Notes under the pieces: model-generated
What the model saw: the letters and a program-made list of their open reading frames with translations, nothing else
What the model was told of the DNA's origin: nothing
Databases searched by the model: none
In this document: positions 12,023 to 26,100 of the stretch, in pieces
Layout: the number at the start of each line of letters is the position of its first letter
Position numbering within the stretch: position 1 is the stretch's first letter
NCBI GenBank assembly: GCA_022592445.1
Contig: JABYQR010000051.1
Span: 1-64,000, forward strand
Length of the DNA: 64,000 nucleotides
From: Cytidiella melzeri
Taxonomy: Eukaryota > Basidiomycota > Agaricomycetes > Polyporales > Irpicaceae
Direction of reading: 5' to 3'
Translations under genes and position numbers: made by a program

Positions 12023-13408
12023 ATGTCTGCAGATCTCGTCCTGGTGAGTACATCCGAGGCGAATATGCGAAGGCAACAATTGATACATGTGTTCTTAGCT
12101 GACTGGTATCTCGGGCTTCATTGGCTCACACATCGCACACCTACTGCTGAAATCCGGTTATCGCGTGCGAGGGTAAATACTTCCTATACACGAGGTAGCC
12201 ATAGTTGCTCATGGAGAAGTACGACGCAGAACTGCTCGCAGCACCAAGGTTAGCGCCGTTCAGGAGCGATACAAGAGTTACGGTGACAAGGTCAAGATCG
12301 TCAGCGTCGATGATATCATCGCTGGCAGCTTCGAGGAAGCTCTCAAAGGTTAATCTCCCTCGAAATTGTGTTTCAAACGCGCATCAACACTGACTCACTG
12401 CCATGGCTTCATAGACGTCGACGCTGTTATTCACGGCGCATCTCCGCTGGCAGGAAAGGCGTCCGCGGAAGAGATGGTGAAGGTATATCTATTCAAGATT
12501 GTCAGTGCATAACATGGCTGCATAATCTGACCTACCGTGACATACGCGCAGGCCGCAGAAGAGGGAGCTGTAAATATCCTTCGTCAAGCCGAGGCTGCAG
12601 GAATCAAGAACTTCGTTCAGATAAGTAGCGTCACCGCCACTAGATATCCAGGTTATACTTACCTGACTGATAAGGGTACGTCTGGACTTACGCACGCTCC
12701 TTAAAACGTGCTGACCATGTGTTGCTTTCACAGACTGGAACCCAATGACCAGAGAGGAGGCGACTGCCGAAGGCGTCCCATCCTTTGTCGCATATTCAGC
12801 CAGTAAGGCGCTGTCTGAACGAGCAGTTTGGGATTTTGTGGAGAAACACCCCCACATGGAGGTTTCATCCAGTGCGTATGCTCTACCCCCGCAGTGTGAT
12901 TTACCACCACTCAACCTATACTCTTCTGCCAGTCAACCCTGTATTCAACTATGGACCCTTCGCCCCAGAGTACGACATCCCTGATGCCAGCCTCAGCGCG
13001 TTCAGCACGAACAGCATACTCTACCAACTGTTCGTGCCTCAACTGCCAATACCCTACAGCTTCGAATTTGTCGACGTGCGTGATGTAGCTGCCGCAAGTG
13101 TCGCAGCGCTTTGTGCCCCTCCCACCTCGGAAGTAGGCCGCAAGAGGTTCCTGATTGCTGCGGAGCCGTGGGCGAGCGGCAAGGAGGTTTACGAATATAT
13201 CTCCCAAGTCCGCCCGGAGCTCGAAAGCAGGTTCACTGAAGAGGCGAAAAACTCGGAGCATGCGCCGAAGCACTACATCGACAATTCTCGGCTGAGGGAT
13301 GTGTTGCACATCGAGCTTACTCCGTGGAAGACCACCGTCCTTGACGCTTTTGATAGCATTGTTGCGTACGAGAAGGAGTGGAAGAGCAAGGGTCTGGTTC
13401 CACACTGA
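12023..13408 (+). CDS. NAD(P)-dependent epimerase/dehydratase-like reductase (extended SDR)
   Basis: After splicing, the N-terminus reads MSADLVLLTGISGFIGSHIA, which has the TGxxGxxG Rossmann nucleotide-binding motif of extended short-chain dehydrogenases. Later exons give VDAVIHGASPL, then NFVQISSVTATRYPGYTY, then the catalytic YSASK with Tyr and Lys, then VNPVFNYGPF and FVDVRDVAAASV. The last exon runs to the TGA at 13,408 and ends KSKGLVPH. The arrangement matches dihydroflavonol-4-reductase/cinnamoyl-CoA-reductase-like fungal enzymes that reduce aldehydes or ketones. The substrate cannot be told from sequence. There are about six introns of 50-65 nt. A GTNRNGT intron directly after the seventh codon splits off a tiny first coding exon, a common fungal pattern. 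Confidence 0.85.
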
Positions 13409-13694
13409 TTAGATAAGATACCCTGGCTTACATGGTTACTCCCAACTTTGCCCAATGATATGTGCACCTTCTTACTGCAGAGATGAACGCGTACCCACGG
13501 TTGTGCCCTGTGGCAGAACCAACAACGCGACGCGAGTCACGCGACGCGTAAATGTGATCGAGGTATAGGTCTCGTGATCGCGTTTCTGTGCGCAGCCCAT
13601 CTCATGTGAATCCGTGTCAATTCACAGACTACAAAAGCTACTCGATGGAATCAGTGGCAGGCTGCGCTCACACAGCTTCTCTTCAGCACCCACC

Positions 13695-14564
13695 ATGACC
13701 GTTGTCGACGGAGCTGAAGTCACTACCTTTACGCTTTCCCCAGACAACCCCTGCAACACGATCATCACTCGTTCCACAGGTGATGCTGTGTACTCTGTCG
13801 TCACAGAGCACACGACCAAAGCGACCTTCACGACTGTGCGGGACGCTGGAGATGAGATTATTGGATCCCTCGAGTGGAGAGAGGTCCTGCCTGACAAGGT
13901 GACCATTGGGAGCAACAGGCCCGTCTCACTAGGAGACTGGCTCAAGAAGAGTAAGGTACCTTTCAAGGAGTACGTCACAAGCTAGCAGCTACACTGCATG
14001 CGGGTCACTGAAGTCGACATCCTCTTGTAGTGTTGCGTCTTTTGTGGACGATGAAGGCAGAAAGTACAAATGGAAGGGTTTGGCCCCCGGTAGTGCGCCT
14101 TTCGTAAGCCTCGCATACGTGTAAAGCATACGCAACTCTCGCGCTAATTTTCGTGGGCGCAGCTGTGTAGTGAAGACGACAACTACACTGCTGCCATTGC
14201 ACGCTTCACAAAGTCTCGCCGCATATACACCCCGACATCCGGTTTGATCAGCCCTTCAGCCACCACTCTCCGACCCCAGGGCGACCCAGCAGCCTCCACG
14301 CTCTCACTCGCACCCACGCTCACAGACACGGCGTCCATTACATCCACTTTGATTGACGTTAGTCCTTCTGCATCCCCGTCAACTACACCTGCGAGACAAT
14401 TCACACCTGCCACTCTGCAACTGCTGCCTCGAGCGGTGGAAATCCAGGACCTTGTCGTCATGTCGTTTTTGTTCCTTGAGAAGAACCGCAGGACCCGAGA
14501 ACAAGGGGGCCTGTCTAACGAGCGGGTGGTGGTCGCCAACATTGCTCCGATGGGTGGGTGTTGA
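13695..14564 (+). CDS. DUF6593-domain protein with Ser/Thr/Pro-rich insert
   Basis: Exons 13,695-13,969, 14,031-14,103 and 14,163-14,564 give 249 residues in frame. The order TFTLSPDNPCNTIITRSTG, VYSVVTEHTTKATFTTVRDA, IGSLEWREV, DKVTIGSNRPVSLGDWLKKS and VDDEGRKYKWKG is the pattern of basidiomycete DUF6593 proteins, whose function is unknown. I chose ATG 13,695 (context CACCATGA) because the longer upstream frame has no ATG. Residues about 140-200 form a Ser/Thr/Pro/Ala-rich linker (SPSATTLRPQ to ARQFTP). It is followed by a helical tail, EIQDLVVMSFLFLEKNRRTR, the usual end of this domain. There is no signal peptide, so it is probably cytosolic. Confidence 0.8.
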
Positions 14565-14756
14565 CTTGGCGAGAAGCCGTGTAGAAACAAGTCTCCATGG
14601 ATTACCACCGTACGTTTAGTTGTGCTATTGATTCGAACTTCATTGTTCGTTGTTCTCAAGATGAACTGAAAGGCATTGTTGAACAGCACAGGTATGTGAT
14701 TACATGCATAGCCATGTCGACTTCTCCGCATGGGTAGTACCGCGACTTGTTTATCA

Positions 14757-16255
14757 TTACTTCCAGAAAGACTTCTCTAGGGAACATTCCCTCGCCATTT
14801 CCAGTTGCTCGTCCGTTCGACAGACCAGGACCCTCTTCTGCTCCTTCGACTTGCCGATCTCCACCACCACGCCATCTTGATTATCTACGGCCTCGTTACT
14901 GCTCTTATCAAGCGCAAATCCAAGGCACTCCATCTGCCTCACAACGACATCTCTCAGCTCGGTATTCTTCTCCCCAATACCTCCAGAGAAAACCACCGCG
15001 TCCACCTTTCCTTTCAGCTTCAAGTAGTACGCGCCAACGAAATCCATCACCCGATCCGCGAACAGGTCAAACGCCAAGGCCCATTTCGCCTCGTTCTCGC
15101 TCGCCTCTCCCTTGTCGACTTTTTGTGCATTCGCTTTCATGTTCTCCACAACCTCCCCAAAGTCCGCCGTACCTGTCATCGCCTTCCACCCAGATTGCTT
15201 GTTCAGGATTTCCTCGGCATGCGTTACTTGAACGTCCACAGCCTGGGATTTGTCATGGCTCATCCGACCCGCGCGATTCGTGTAGTGAAAGATCAATGAA
15301 GGGTCAACTCCGCCTGACCGCGTTGCGCCGGGGAGCCCTGTCAAGGGGGTAAGGCCCATTGAGGTGACAAGGGACTTCCCAGCTTTGACTGCGCAAACGG
15401 AGGCCCCTGAGCCGAGGTGCATGACGATAAGGTTCAGTGTACTGGGCTCCTAGAAGGCGCAGTTAGTGTGGTGAGTGGCTCGGATTGTATGAGGTTAACG
15501 GACCTTCTTAAGGTACGCGGACACGGCTCGCAAAATGTATGCGTCTTACATGGAGACGTCAGCTCGATGTTTCATGCTATTTCTGGATTACATACAGCTC
15601 AATCCGTGGAAACCGTACTTCTTGAGGCCGCGCTTCTTAGCTATCTTCTGGTCAATCGCGTAGCTCGCGATATGGGCAGGGATTGTGCGGTGGAAAGATG
15701 TGTCGAAGTACGCGATGGAGCTCGCGTTGGGGAGAGCATCACTGCATGCCTTGATGACAGACAAGGCTGCGCCGTTGTGCCTGCGATGATGGAATAAGCG
15801 GACTTTCCCCAGCTGTGGTGGCGACATACGCACAAGGGAGCCAAGTCCGTAAGCTGCTCGATATAGTGGTAGTTGTCCTTCGTGATGTTTATGGGCTCAA
15901 AGCAATCGCCTCCATGGACAACTCTATGGCATATATGCGCTATCTGCGAGCGGTCGATGCTGGCTTGATCTTGGAGATAGTTCAGGAAGTGAGTAAAAGC
16001 CGAGGTGTGGTCGTGAACCGAGTCCACAGGCTCCTTATGAACTTCACGTCCAGAGGAATGGGCGGAGAGTGAAAAGGAAAAATAGGCAGGAGGGGATGAT
16101 ATATTCGAGATGTTGGATTCCAAGAGTAGCTCGACGGGTTCAGACGAAGCAGAGGACGCATCGTCGGCATTGCGAAAGAGAGAAATCTTAAGCGACGATG
16201 AACCTGCGTTGACGGCGAGGATGAGACCGTTGCGGTCGCAAGGTTTATTTGACAT
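14757..16255 (-). CDS. Acetate kinase
   Basis: It catalyses reversible phosphoryl transfer between acetate/ATP and acetyl phosphate/ADP, and in fungi usually pairs with phosphoketolase (Xfp). Hallmarks of the ASKHA acetate kinase fold are present: LAVNAGSSSLKIS at the N-terminus, ICHRVVHGGD, YFDTSFHRTIP, KKYGFHGLSYAYILRAVSAY (joined across an intron), MHLGSGASVCAV, GLPGATRSGGVDPSLIF and VVFSGGIGEKN near the C-terminus. ATG 16,255 to the stop at 14,757 with three introns gives a length near 430 residues, usual for the family. The linker VELLLESNISNISSPPAYF is typical of eukaryotic versions. No phosphoketolase gene is in the window. It is convergent with the DUF6593 gene, with stop codons about 190 bp apart. 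Confidence 0.93.
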
Positions 16256-16974
16256 CTACCAAGTAGGGAGGAAGTGCAGTCCGACAAGTGAGTCAAATGG
16301 ACACGAGCACTGTGGAATGCAGACCCCGTTAAAGTTATCTGTGGTCTTGTGCGCGTTCTCGTTTGCGTCGAAACCCTGTAGACCCTGTCAATGCCGCTTT
16401 GCTGAATGCTGCGTTGTACACGTACGACAATGTTCCCGACGCTGTGTCTCGCGTCGAGTACGTCTGGTGCAAAGGTGCTCATAGCCATCGCTCAGCAGCT
16501 GGAGCCGTGGTGGCCCATGATGATATGACGTCGCTGCTAAGCTGGCAGCGAACATTTCCAATTTCCAATACCATGTAGCTAATAAGGCAAGAGGCGGGAT
16601 TTGTACATCTCAATCAGTTTCATCCAGTCTCGACGGTTACCGTACCGCCGAAGGACTTCAATCATCGCGCTCACCATACTGACTTGTTCGACGTATCGAA
16701 GCTGGACGTGCTAAGCCAGATGAGGAGGCGCAGCTATGATGGTTGTAGTCCGAGTCGTTGATTTTGCTACGTATGCTGCATTGATATAATCATACTTGTC
16801 GCTATTAGATGTTTCAGAATGATGTCGTAATCCTAACGCTGGGATGCAATGCTCGTGTTGCCGTGAGCTCACGGAGTAGGTCTTGCGTTTGCTGCGCCCC
16901 CTTGCATTTCACCGCCTTACATCTTACATGCGACCGAGGTAAAGCTCTCCGCTGTGCGTGGAATTCCAGAGCCT
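16256..16974. other. Intergenic between divergent genes
   Basis: It separates the acetate kinase start (-) from the DUF6533 gene start (+). I see no coding sequence with motifs or splice support. It should hold both promoters. Confidence 0.4.
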
Positions 16975-18257
16975 ATGATGCCCTCGACGTCAGCGTCCCC
17001 ATCGGACTCAATGCTAAGCTTGTTGCAGTAAGTCTGTCAATCCGAACTTGTGCCAAGTGACACATGCCATGAGCTGACAGTACAGAATACCCATTAACTG
17101 CGAGTATGCGCTGGCCAGTAAGCTGTTAAAGTTCATTGACCAACGCTTCTTAGGCTGACCGCATTTTCGATAGCTGTAGGGCTGTATGAATACACACTCA
17201 CGCTGGATCGTGAAATCCGACATATATGGACTCCAAAATTCGGCTGGATTTCCGCTCTATTCTGCGTGAATCGTTACCTGGTGCCTCTTACGTCCGCACT
17301 CATATTATGGAAGAACACATCTTCAACATCTTCCGGCAGCGTGAGTAGCATTCGCTCGCTCACAGTCTGATAACCCGCTAATGGCATCGCGATGATAGGG
17401 GTACGTATTTTTGCACCTCGTAGCTTGAACTGAGCAAACTGAGATCCGTCTGCAAACCAGCTGTACCACGATGGTTCTCGGACAAATGATAGTGGACATT
17501 CTTATGAGTGTTTGTGCTGCCAGTTCGTCACTTCCCACATGAGGTCTCCGCGAAAGCAGTGCTCACCCGAAGTACACAGTATTCTATGCAATTCAAGCAT
17601 TTGCCCTATTCGATCGTCAGAAAACGTTACTTCTCTTTACCCTCGCTCTTGGTCTAGCAACCCCCATCATCACACTAGTGAGTATCCATCTAGATCAGCA
17701 CAGAGCACGGAAGTCTGAGATATCGTCAGTGCGTGTGGTCAACAGCTGCGTCGGAGTCATTCCATGCAAACGCTATCGGGGAGCAATGCAGCTCGTTAGC
17801 TGCATTAGTGACGGGAAAATTCAACGGGTAAGATTTTCGAGCCCGTTCAAAGCTATCGGTCAATATTCATTTCATTACCCAAATGTCTGCTGTAGCTGTC
17901 AGTACCCGACAATCGCTACTGCCTTCTCTCCTGATACCATCCATCACTAGGGCTTGTGGCCGCGCGGGTCGCGTCTTTAGCATCAAACTGCCTGGTTTTT
18001 GCACTGATCACTATAAAGTCACGCATGGTCGCGAAGCGTGCAGGTGGCCTCTCACTCACCTCCCTTCTTATTGAACAGGGTAAGTCAATACACAGCTATC
18101 CCCCATGACTCGCGTGTGACTGACTGAATGCCATATAATGTTCAACCAGGATCATTGTACTTTGTGTGCGTCACTCCTGCAGATCCTCCCACAGTACATC
18201 ATCTCTGAGCTGCATGAGTTGATAGCGCAATGGCACTTCCGAATATCGTTGGTATAG
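16975..18257 (+). CDS. DUF6533-type multi-pass membrane protein, possibly degraded at its 3' end
   Basis: After two short introns the second and third exons read LTAFSIAVGLYEYTLTLDRE, then IRHIWTPKFGWISALFCVNRY. That is the signature of the basidiomycete DUF6533 family (Y-x-YxLTLDxEV..IW..p.s..k.lF..nRY), a group of seven-helix proteins of unknown role. Later exons supply hydrophobic helices: FYAIQAFALFDRQ followed by KTLLLFTLALGLATPIITL; then GLVAARVASLASNCLVFALI; then LLIEQGSLYFV. The final segments ILPQYIISELHELIAQW and HFRISLV do not look like the usual end of the family. Exons in the middle (17,340-17,580) could not be joined confidently. It may be a pseudogene or my 3' model may be wrong. 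Start ATG 16,975 or 16,978. Confidence 0.55.
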
Positions 18258-18360
18258 GACTCGGAAAGATTCCAATCGTACGTCGCAACTCGTATATTCC
18301 CTGACGTGGCCCAATCACTCACCAACGGGGCCTTCAATTTAGCTCGAAGCTAGCATTCCA

Positions 18361-18904
18361 TTGCACAACGAAGTGTATGTCCGCCTCTGATAATCGAGTT
18401 TCTTACTGCAGTCTCTCCTAGCAGCATCGCTGACTCTCACGTCTTTGGGCTACTATAGCACAAACTCAATCCTGATCTCACGTTTCATGCTGACGTTGCG
18501 AGCGCAACAGTCAAACGCCGATGGTTTTGGAGACGGCGTAATCACTCACCCCCAACGGACGACAATCTACTCGAGTATCTGAAGGAATAATTCGATCATA
18601 GACTCATTCAATACACGCACGACATCCAAGCCGATGATAGTCCATCTCCTCTCATTCCCATCAATCATCTTGACAAATCCATGAAGGATAGCGCGGTGTA
18701 TTGCAGTCAAAACGATATTGATACTGAATATGCTGTTTCCAGCTTGGCGTAGAGGCTATTAATGCCTTTTGGGGGATGTTATCATACAGTGACATGGTGC
18801 GAATCATTCGAGGTTTGATAGTACAAGAATATGCAATGGCGCACAGCAATTTTGGGCGTGAATAGGACAGGGTCACAGGTCCGAGAAGTGCCATCTGCGT
18901 ACGA
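18361..18904. other. Intergenic, no gene seen
   Basis: It lies between the DUF6533 gene (+) and the 3' end of homocitrate synthase (-). A minus-strand open frame overlapping here is not in the reading frame of homocitrate synthase past its stop and has no domain. Confidence 0.4.
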
Positions 18905-20757
<1,853 letters not shown>

Positions 20758-21310
20758 TAAGAGAGACGAGGTGTCTGTGAAGATGGCAAGAAATAAAGTT
20801 GTGAAGGAGAGGGGATGAATGAGAGAAAGCAAGAGCTGCAAAGCATGCTTGGATGTCAAAATTGATTCGAGTCAGATTTGCAAACACTGCGTCACGCGTT
20901 TTGCTTTCGATCATGATGGTAGTGTCACAGCTTCTTTCGTCACGGCGCCGAAAGGTCTGTGAGCAATAACTTGGCTTGTCCATCGACGTCTTGAGAGGAC
21001 CTCGGATTCCTCACCAAGAGGCTATACCCCAAAATCTGGCACAATGGCTGTTTATGTCTCCGGTTTTTTAGGTGGTTTATGTCCGGCGCTAGATCGGGTG
21101 ACCAAATTTTCGCCCACCATGTCCTCGATTAGCATAAGTATACACTCTAAAGTTGTAGGGAATTGCGGAAAAATTGCAAGAGATTGAAGAGAAATGCCCA
21201 AATTTGCTTTATCACTCTGTGTCATCTGTGGTTATCTCTGAAGCACAAGATAGATTGCTGATACAGTATTCCAGCTTTAGCCTTGTGGTGAGAGCATTGC
21301 AGTGACCTCA
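20758..21310. other. Promoter region of homocitrate synthase
   Basis: It is the upstream region of the minus-strand gene, reaching the left edge of the TE-rich tract. I see no gene. Confidence 0.4.
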
Positions 21311-22305
21311 GTGATTTTTGCACTTGCATATGCATCCAGGTGGCATTCATATGTTACTGCATATTTACTGTAGTAAGTGCATTTTTATTGGTAAAAACCT
21401 TAATAAGCAGCTTGAGGTGGGACAAAGTAACTGTATTACAATTGACAAGTTTTGTTGCAGGCAAAGCAAGCATACTATAAGAGAGGTAGTCAGCAATGGG
21501 AGGACAAACCACCATCATCTCGAAACTGGCATGTGCCAAGAGAGCCCCAAGCTGGGGTCTCTTGCGTCAGGAATCCTTCCAGACATCCCACAGCGAGTGC
21601 TGTGAGCATTGTGTGCTGCTAAGTGTAGTGTAATACACGGTGGTTCCCCCTCAGCACCAGGCGCAATGATGACGTGGCTAGCCTCTGTAACGTCTGGGTG
21701 TCACTAAGACCCCCCGACAAGGCCAAACCCCCAAGTAATCCCTAAGTAATCCCTAACCACCCTCAGACTAGGTAGCAAACAAGATTTACACCAGAACTGT
21801 ACCAAAACTGAGACAGGGAGGAGGGAATTCACAAAACCACCACCAGCAACACAATACCCCAATTAAAATGTAATAAGAAGTGATAACAGATTATGAACTT
21901 CTTGAGAGTAGCAAAAGTAAATTGCGAGACCCATAAACAAAGAGAGAAATAGCCTCACTGTTGGCGATGACAACGACAACGATAGCAACAACAATAACCA
22001 CCCAATGAAGAGCCAAAAACCACAACCCTCAGCACTATGACTCACTTCCCGGCCTAAGCTAAACTGATAAGCAACAAGAAACAGACCCAAACATCAAACG
22101 TACACCCAAAGAAAAATGCATAGAGGCATAGCCAACAAACCTCTGTCCTAGTGTCCTTGAGTACATTCATGTCACATATGCATACCCATAAATGCCTTAT
22201 GCTGTAGTCCTCCCTCCCTTCTCTCCATAATACAACCTTGCTGTAGAACTGCAACAAGTCTAAAACCCAACCATGCCAAATCCACAAGCGAAGTTACGTA
22301 CATGT
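21311..22305 (+). mobile_element. Probable 5' part of the decayed LINE-like element, left of the Gypsy insertion
   Basis: This A/C-rich stretch has no intact gene. It is placed with the LINE-like element because the Gypsy target duplication (CATGG at 22,306 and 28,332) joins it directly to the AC-rich sequence at 28,337 onward, and the composition is continuous across that junction. The left boundary is a guess; no terminal repeat or target duplication was found. Confidence 0.35.
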
Positions 22306-22310
22306 CATGG

Positions 22311-22625
22311 TGTAACCCGCCGGTTACTACGCGCGCATCTCTTTCACTTCACATTCCTTTTATAGTACATAGCTAGATTAGAACATCCTTTACTTCCACG
22401 CCTTTCCCACGTTTATCATTGGTCCCCCTCCGCCTGTGCTGCGACACATAAATACCACGTCTCTCCCTTCGAGCCCCTCCAGTTTTCCCTTCTGGCTCGA
22501 AGGTATGCTCCCTGTTTACTAGCTCTACCGCGGTACCTTGTACTTACAGTTTTCCCTTCTGGCTCGAAGAATATACCTCGTAAAAAGTCTGTTCCCGAGT
22601 GTCTCCTGCACACCGCAGGTTTCCA
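22311..22625 (+). repeat. 5' LTR of the Gypsy element
   Basis: 315 bp, identical to the 3' LTR except at 22,533. It contains a 23-bp direct duplication (22,480-22,502 and 22,547-22,569) that begins CAGTTTTCCC and ends GGCTCGAAG. Confidence 0.95.
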
Positions 22626-23149
22626 CTTTTTTTTGACTTTCCTACGAATTCTTCGACGTTGGGGACTGGTGCAACGACACCGCGCTCCCCACGCACAAAC
22701 GTTCTTTTACCGTTTACCGTACCGTTCACCGTCACCGCCATCGACTGCTTCGCGCGCGTCTAGCACGCCAACCGTTATCGTTTGCCTCCGTTCTGCGTCC
22801 ATACCGTCATCTGCCTCCGTCTCTCACTCTGAATCCGTCGTACACCTTCATCAACCTGGACCCACGTACTCGACACGCCACCCGTCTTCATCTTCTCTTC
22901 TTCCAGGCTCTTCCCTTCTCAGATCTCAACGACGACGAGCTTAGCACTGAAGTATTGGGGTTTTCGTGTGCTGTCGACACGCCTACCGGAGCGTCCTCGT
23001 TATCATTAGAGAATTTACTACACATAGAGGAGGAGGAATTCGACCTTTCGTACGTCAACGCACAACGTTCACCATCTCCATCCCCATCTTCGTCACGATC
23101 ATCCTCATCCGACGGAGATCCACCGTTGATATATTCCAGTCACGACATC

Positions 23150-26100
23150 ATGGAACAGAAGTCTTCGAAGTACGCGCAGGTCGTCGTATCCCAAGGAGCT
23201 AAACACTCCCCGGAGCTGACCCCGGGACTGCTCACTCCGGAGATTCTGGCCGCCTTTGCTCAGAGTTGCCGACACTATTTCCGCGTCAAGAAGGTCGATA
23301 CCGCTGATCAAGTGTCCATCGTCGCCGCTGGATTTCACAACGCTGACGTTTCGGACTGGTGGCTGAACAACGAAGCCCGTTTCAAAGCAATGTCTTTCGA
23401 CGATTTCCTCACCGAGATGCGCAAACGGTGGCTCAAGCGCAATTGGGCCGACGAGATCCGCCTACAGCTCGAACAAGGAACTATGTCAGATGACGATAAC
23501 TTCGACACGTGGGTGGAAAAGGTCATTCGCCTCAACAGCCTTCTTAAGGGGACGGCGTACCATCTCTCCGACGTCGATCTTCTTCGCCACCTGAAGTTTC
23601 GCACCTGTACCAAGCTTCGTCTCGCTGCGTGCTCTGCCGAAGCACTCGTGCACACATCGTTCCACGACATGCAGGAATATCTCTCATTGAAGGACGAGGC
23701 TCGTCGCGACGACCTTGCCCAAATTCGTACTGCCGCTCGTTGCGCTATTGCATCTGCGCCTACCACTAAAGTCGTTGCTAAGCCTGACGGTACTGCGACA
23801 ACGTCCACCGCTCCTCGTAACGGAACCTACACCCGCTTACCACCTCTCACTCAAGAGGAGCGTGAATATCTCAAAGCCAACAGTGGCTGCTACAAATGCC
23901 GCCGTCCATTCGTTAACCACCTCGGCCCTGATTGCCCTAACGGTTACCCCGATCTGAAAACCTATAAGCCTTTGTTGGGTTCTACGACGTTTAATTCTCG
24001 TGCTGCCGCATCGCCCTCCACAACGCCTGCGGCTACTGCTTCCGGTTCCGGACTGAAGAATCAGAACAAATCTCGTGTTGCTGCCGTTGAGGAGGATTTT
24101 GACGACGAAGAAGTGGAGGACGAACCTGAGGTTATTGCCGCTGTCCGGCCCAGCTTCGCTTCCTCTAGCCATCGCGTCGCTGTCTTTCCATCCTCCATTT
24201 TAAGCCGGGCCGACGACGAGACATCATCGAGCGACGAATCCGGGTATGTCCCTCCCGCCTTTTTGCTTCCTCATTTCCGTTGGTCTGCCATCATCCACGC
24301 GCCAACCTTGCTGTCTGAACCAATGCCCATGCTAATTGACACCGGTTCCCCCGTTGTACTAGTTGACTCGGCAGTCGTCGACAAGTGCGGCCTACGACGA
24401 TGCACTCTCCCGCGTCCTCGCACGTTCAGAACAGCATGGGGTGGTGATGAGCATATGGCTACGGAATGGGTTAAGCTGAAAGTTTCGTCTTCCGATTTCT
24501 CTTGGACTTCGCGATCCGTTCGCGCTATTGTTGTGAAAGACTTGTTCTGTCCTGTAATCCTTGGCTTGCCCTTTTATAATACCAACAACTGTCTTATCGA
24601 TCCCGTTGCGCATACCCTTCTCGACAGACAATCTCGTACCGATCTCCTGAAGCCTCCCCCGCCTGCAGCAGTCAATTGCCGCTCCCCCCAAGAACGTCGT
24701 GAGGAGCACGAGGAACTACGCCGTTTACAACAAATGTTATGCATCTCACAACATCGCAACGTTGTTCGGGAACTTAAACTGCTTTTCCATGAACCGTCTC
24801 GTCCACTACAAACCGTGTCCTCAGTCTCACTCAGCCCTGCATGCTCGCGTTCGGCAGACGTGGGTGTGTACGTGCCTGATGTGCTCGCGGCTTTGCGAGA
24901 GACTATTGCTGATCTGGCGTTGAAGGACAGGTTGCGTGTTGAGGACGCAGCACTTCGGTCACAGTTCAGCGACTGCTTCAGCGCTGATAGTCCTGCGCTG
25001 GACGAGTTGCCGACTGATGTATATCATCGTTTTCGACTGCGGGATCCTGACATGGTGATTGCTAAACGCCAATACAACTGTCCGAAGAAGTACCGCGAAG
25101 TGTGGAAGGAGTTGTTGCAGGGTCATCTAGAGGCCGGTCGTCTCGTTCCTTCTTCAAGCCCTTACTCGTCGCCGTGTTTCCTTATTCCCAAGTCTGATCC
25201 TACTGCGAAACCTCGTTGGGTCAACGACTACCGTGCCTTGAACGCAAATACCGTGCCGGACGTGCACCCCTTGCCTACAGTGACGGAGATTCTAGCCGAC
25301 TGCGCGAAAGGAAAAATCTGGGCTAAGATGGACATGACAAATTCATTCTTTCAAACTTGTGTTCACCCGGACGACCAGCAATACACTGCTGTTGCTACAC
25401 CCTTTGGTCTTTACGAGTGGACGGTTATGCCTCAAGGGTGTCGCAACGCTCCTGCTACACATCAGCGGCGAATGTTCAATGCGTTGCGGCCTTATATCGG
25501 TTCCATTTGTCATGTGTATCTAGACGACATCGTAATCTGGTCGCAATCCGTGGAGGAACACTGTAAAAACGTCGCTCTCGTGCTCGCGGCCCTGCGTGCA
25601 AACCGTCTTTTCTGTTCACCGAGGAAAACGGAACTTTTCTGCCTCGAACTGAATTTTCTGGGTCACCACATATCTAATCGCGGTATTGAGGCCGATTCGA
25701 GCAAGGTGGACAGCATCTTGACTTGGCCAGTCCCTCGCTCAGCTACTGAAGTCCGTTCTTTTCTCGGTCTCGTGCGCTACATTTCCGCCTTCCTGCCTAC
25801 CCTCGCGCAACACACTCGTGTACTCAACTCATTGACGACGAAAGAGGCAGAACAAGCTTTCGCGTGGACTTCCGACCACGACGTCGCCTTCAACGCTGTT
25901 AAGGCTCTCGTAACTTCTCGCGAGTGTCTCACGTCTATCGACCATGATAAGTTGGACAACAACAAGATCTTCGTCTCGTGTGATGCTAGTGACTTTTGCA
26001 CCAGCGCCGTCCTTTCGTTTGGGGAAACGTTGGAGACTGCGCGTCCGGTAGCTTTCGAGTCACAACAGCTCCACGCTGCCGAGTTGAACTATCCGACTCA

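Noticed and set aside
13614..13694. Upstream extension of the DUF6593 gene
   Set aside because: It has no ATG; the ATG at 13,695 in good context precedes the conserved domain.
14747..15352. 201-codon plus-strand frame over acetate kinase
   Set aside because: It is antisense to clearly conserved acetate kinase sequence and low in complexity (Pro/Ser/Arg).
20758..20859. Longer N-terminus for homocitrate synthase, possibly a mitochondrial leader
   Set aside because: The extra stretch is hydrophobic rather than an amphipathic basic presequence, and fungal homologues do not have it.
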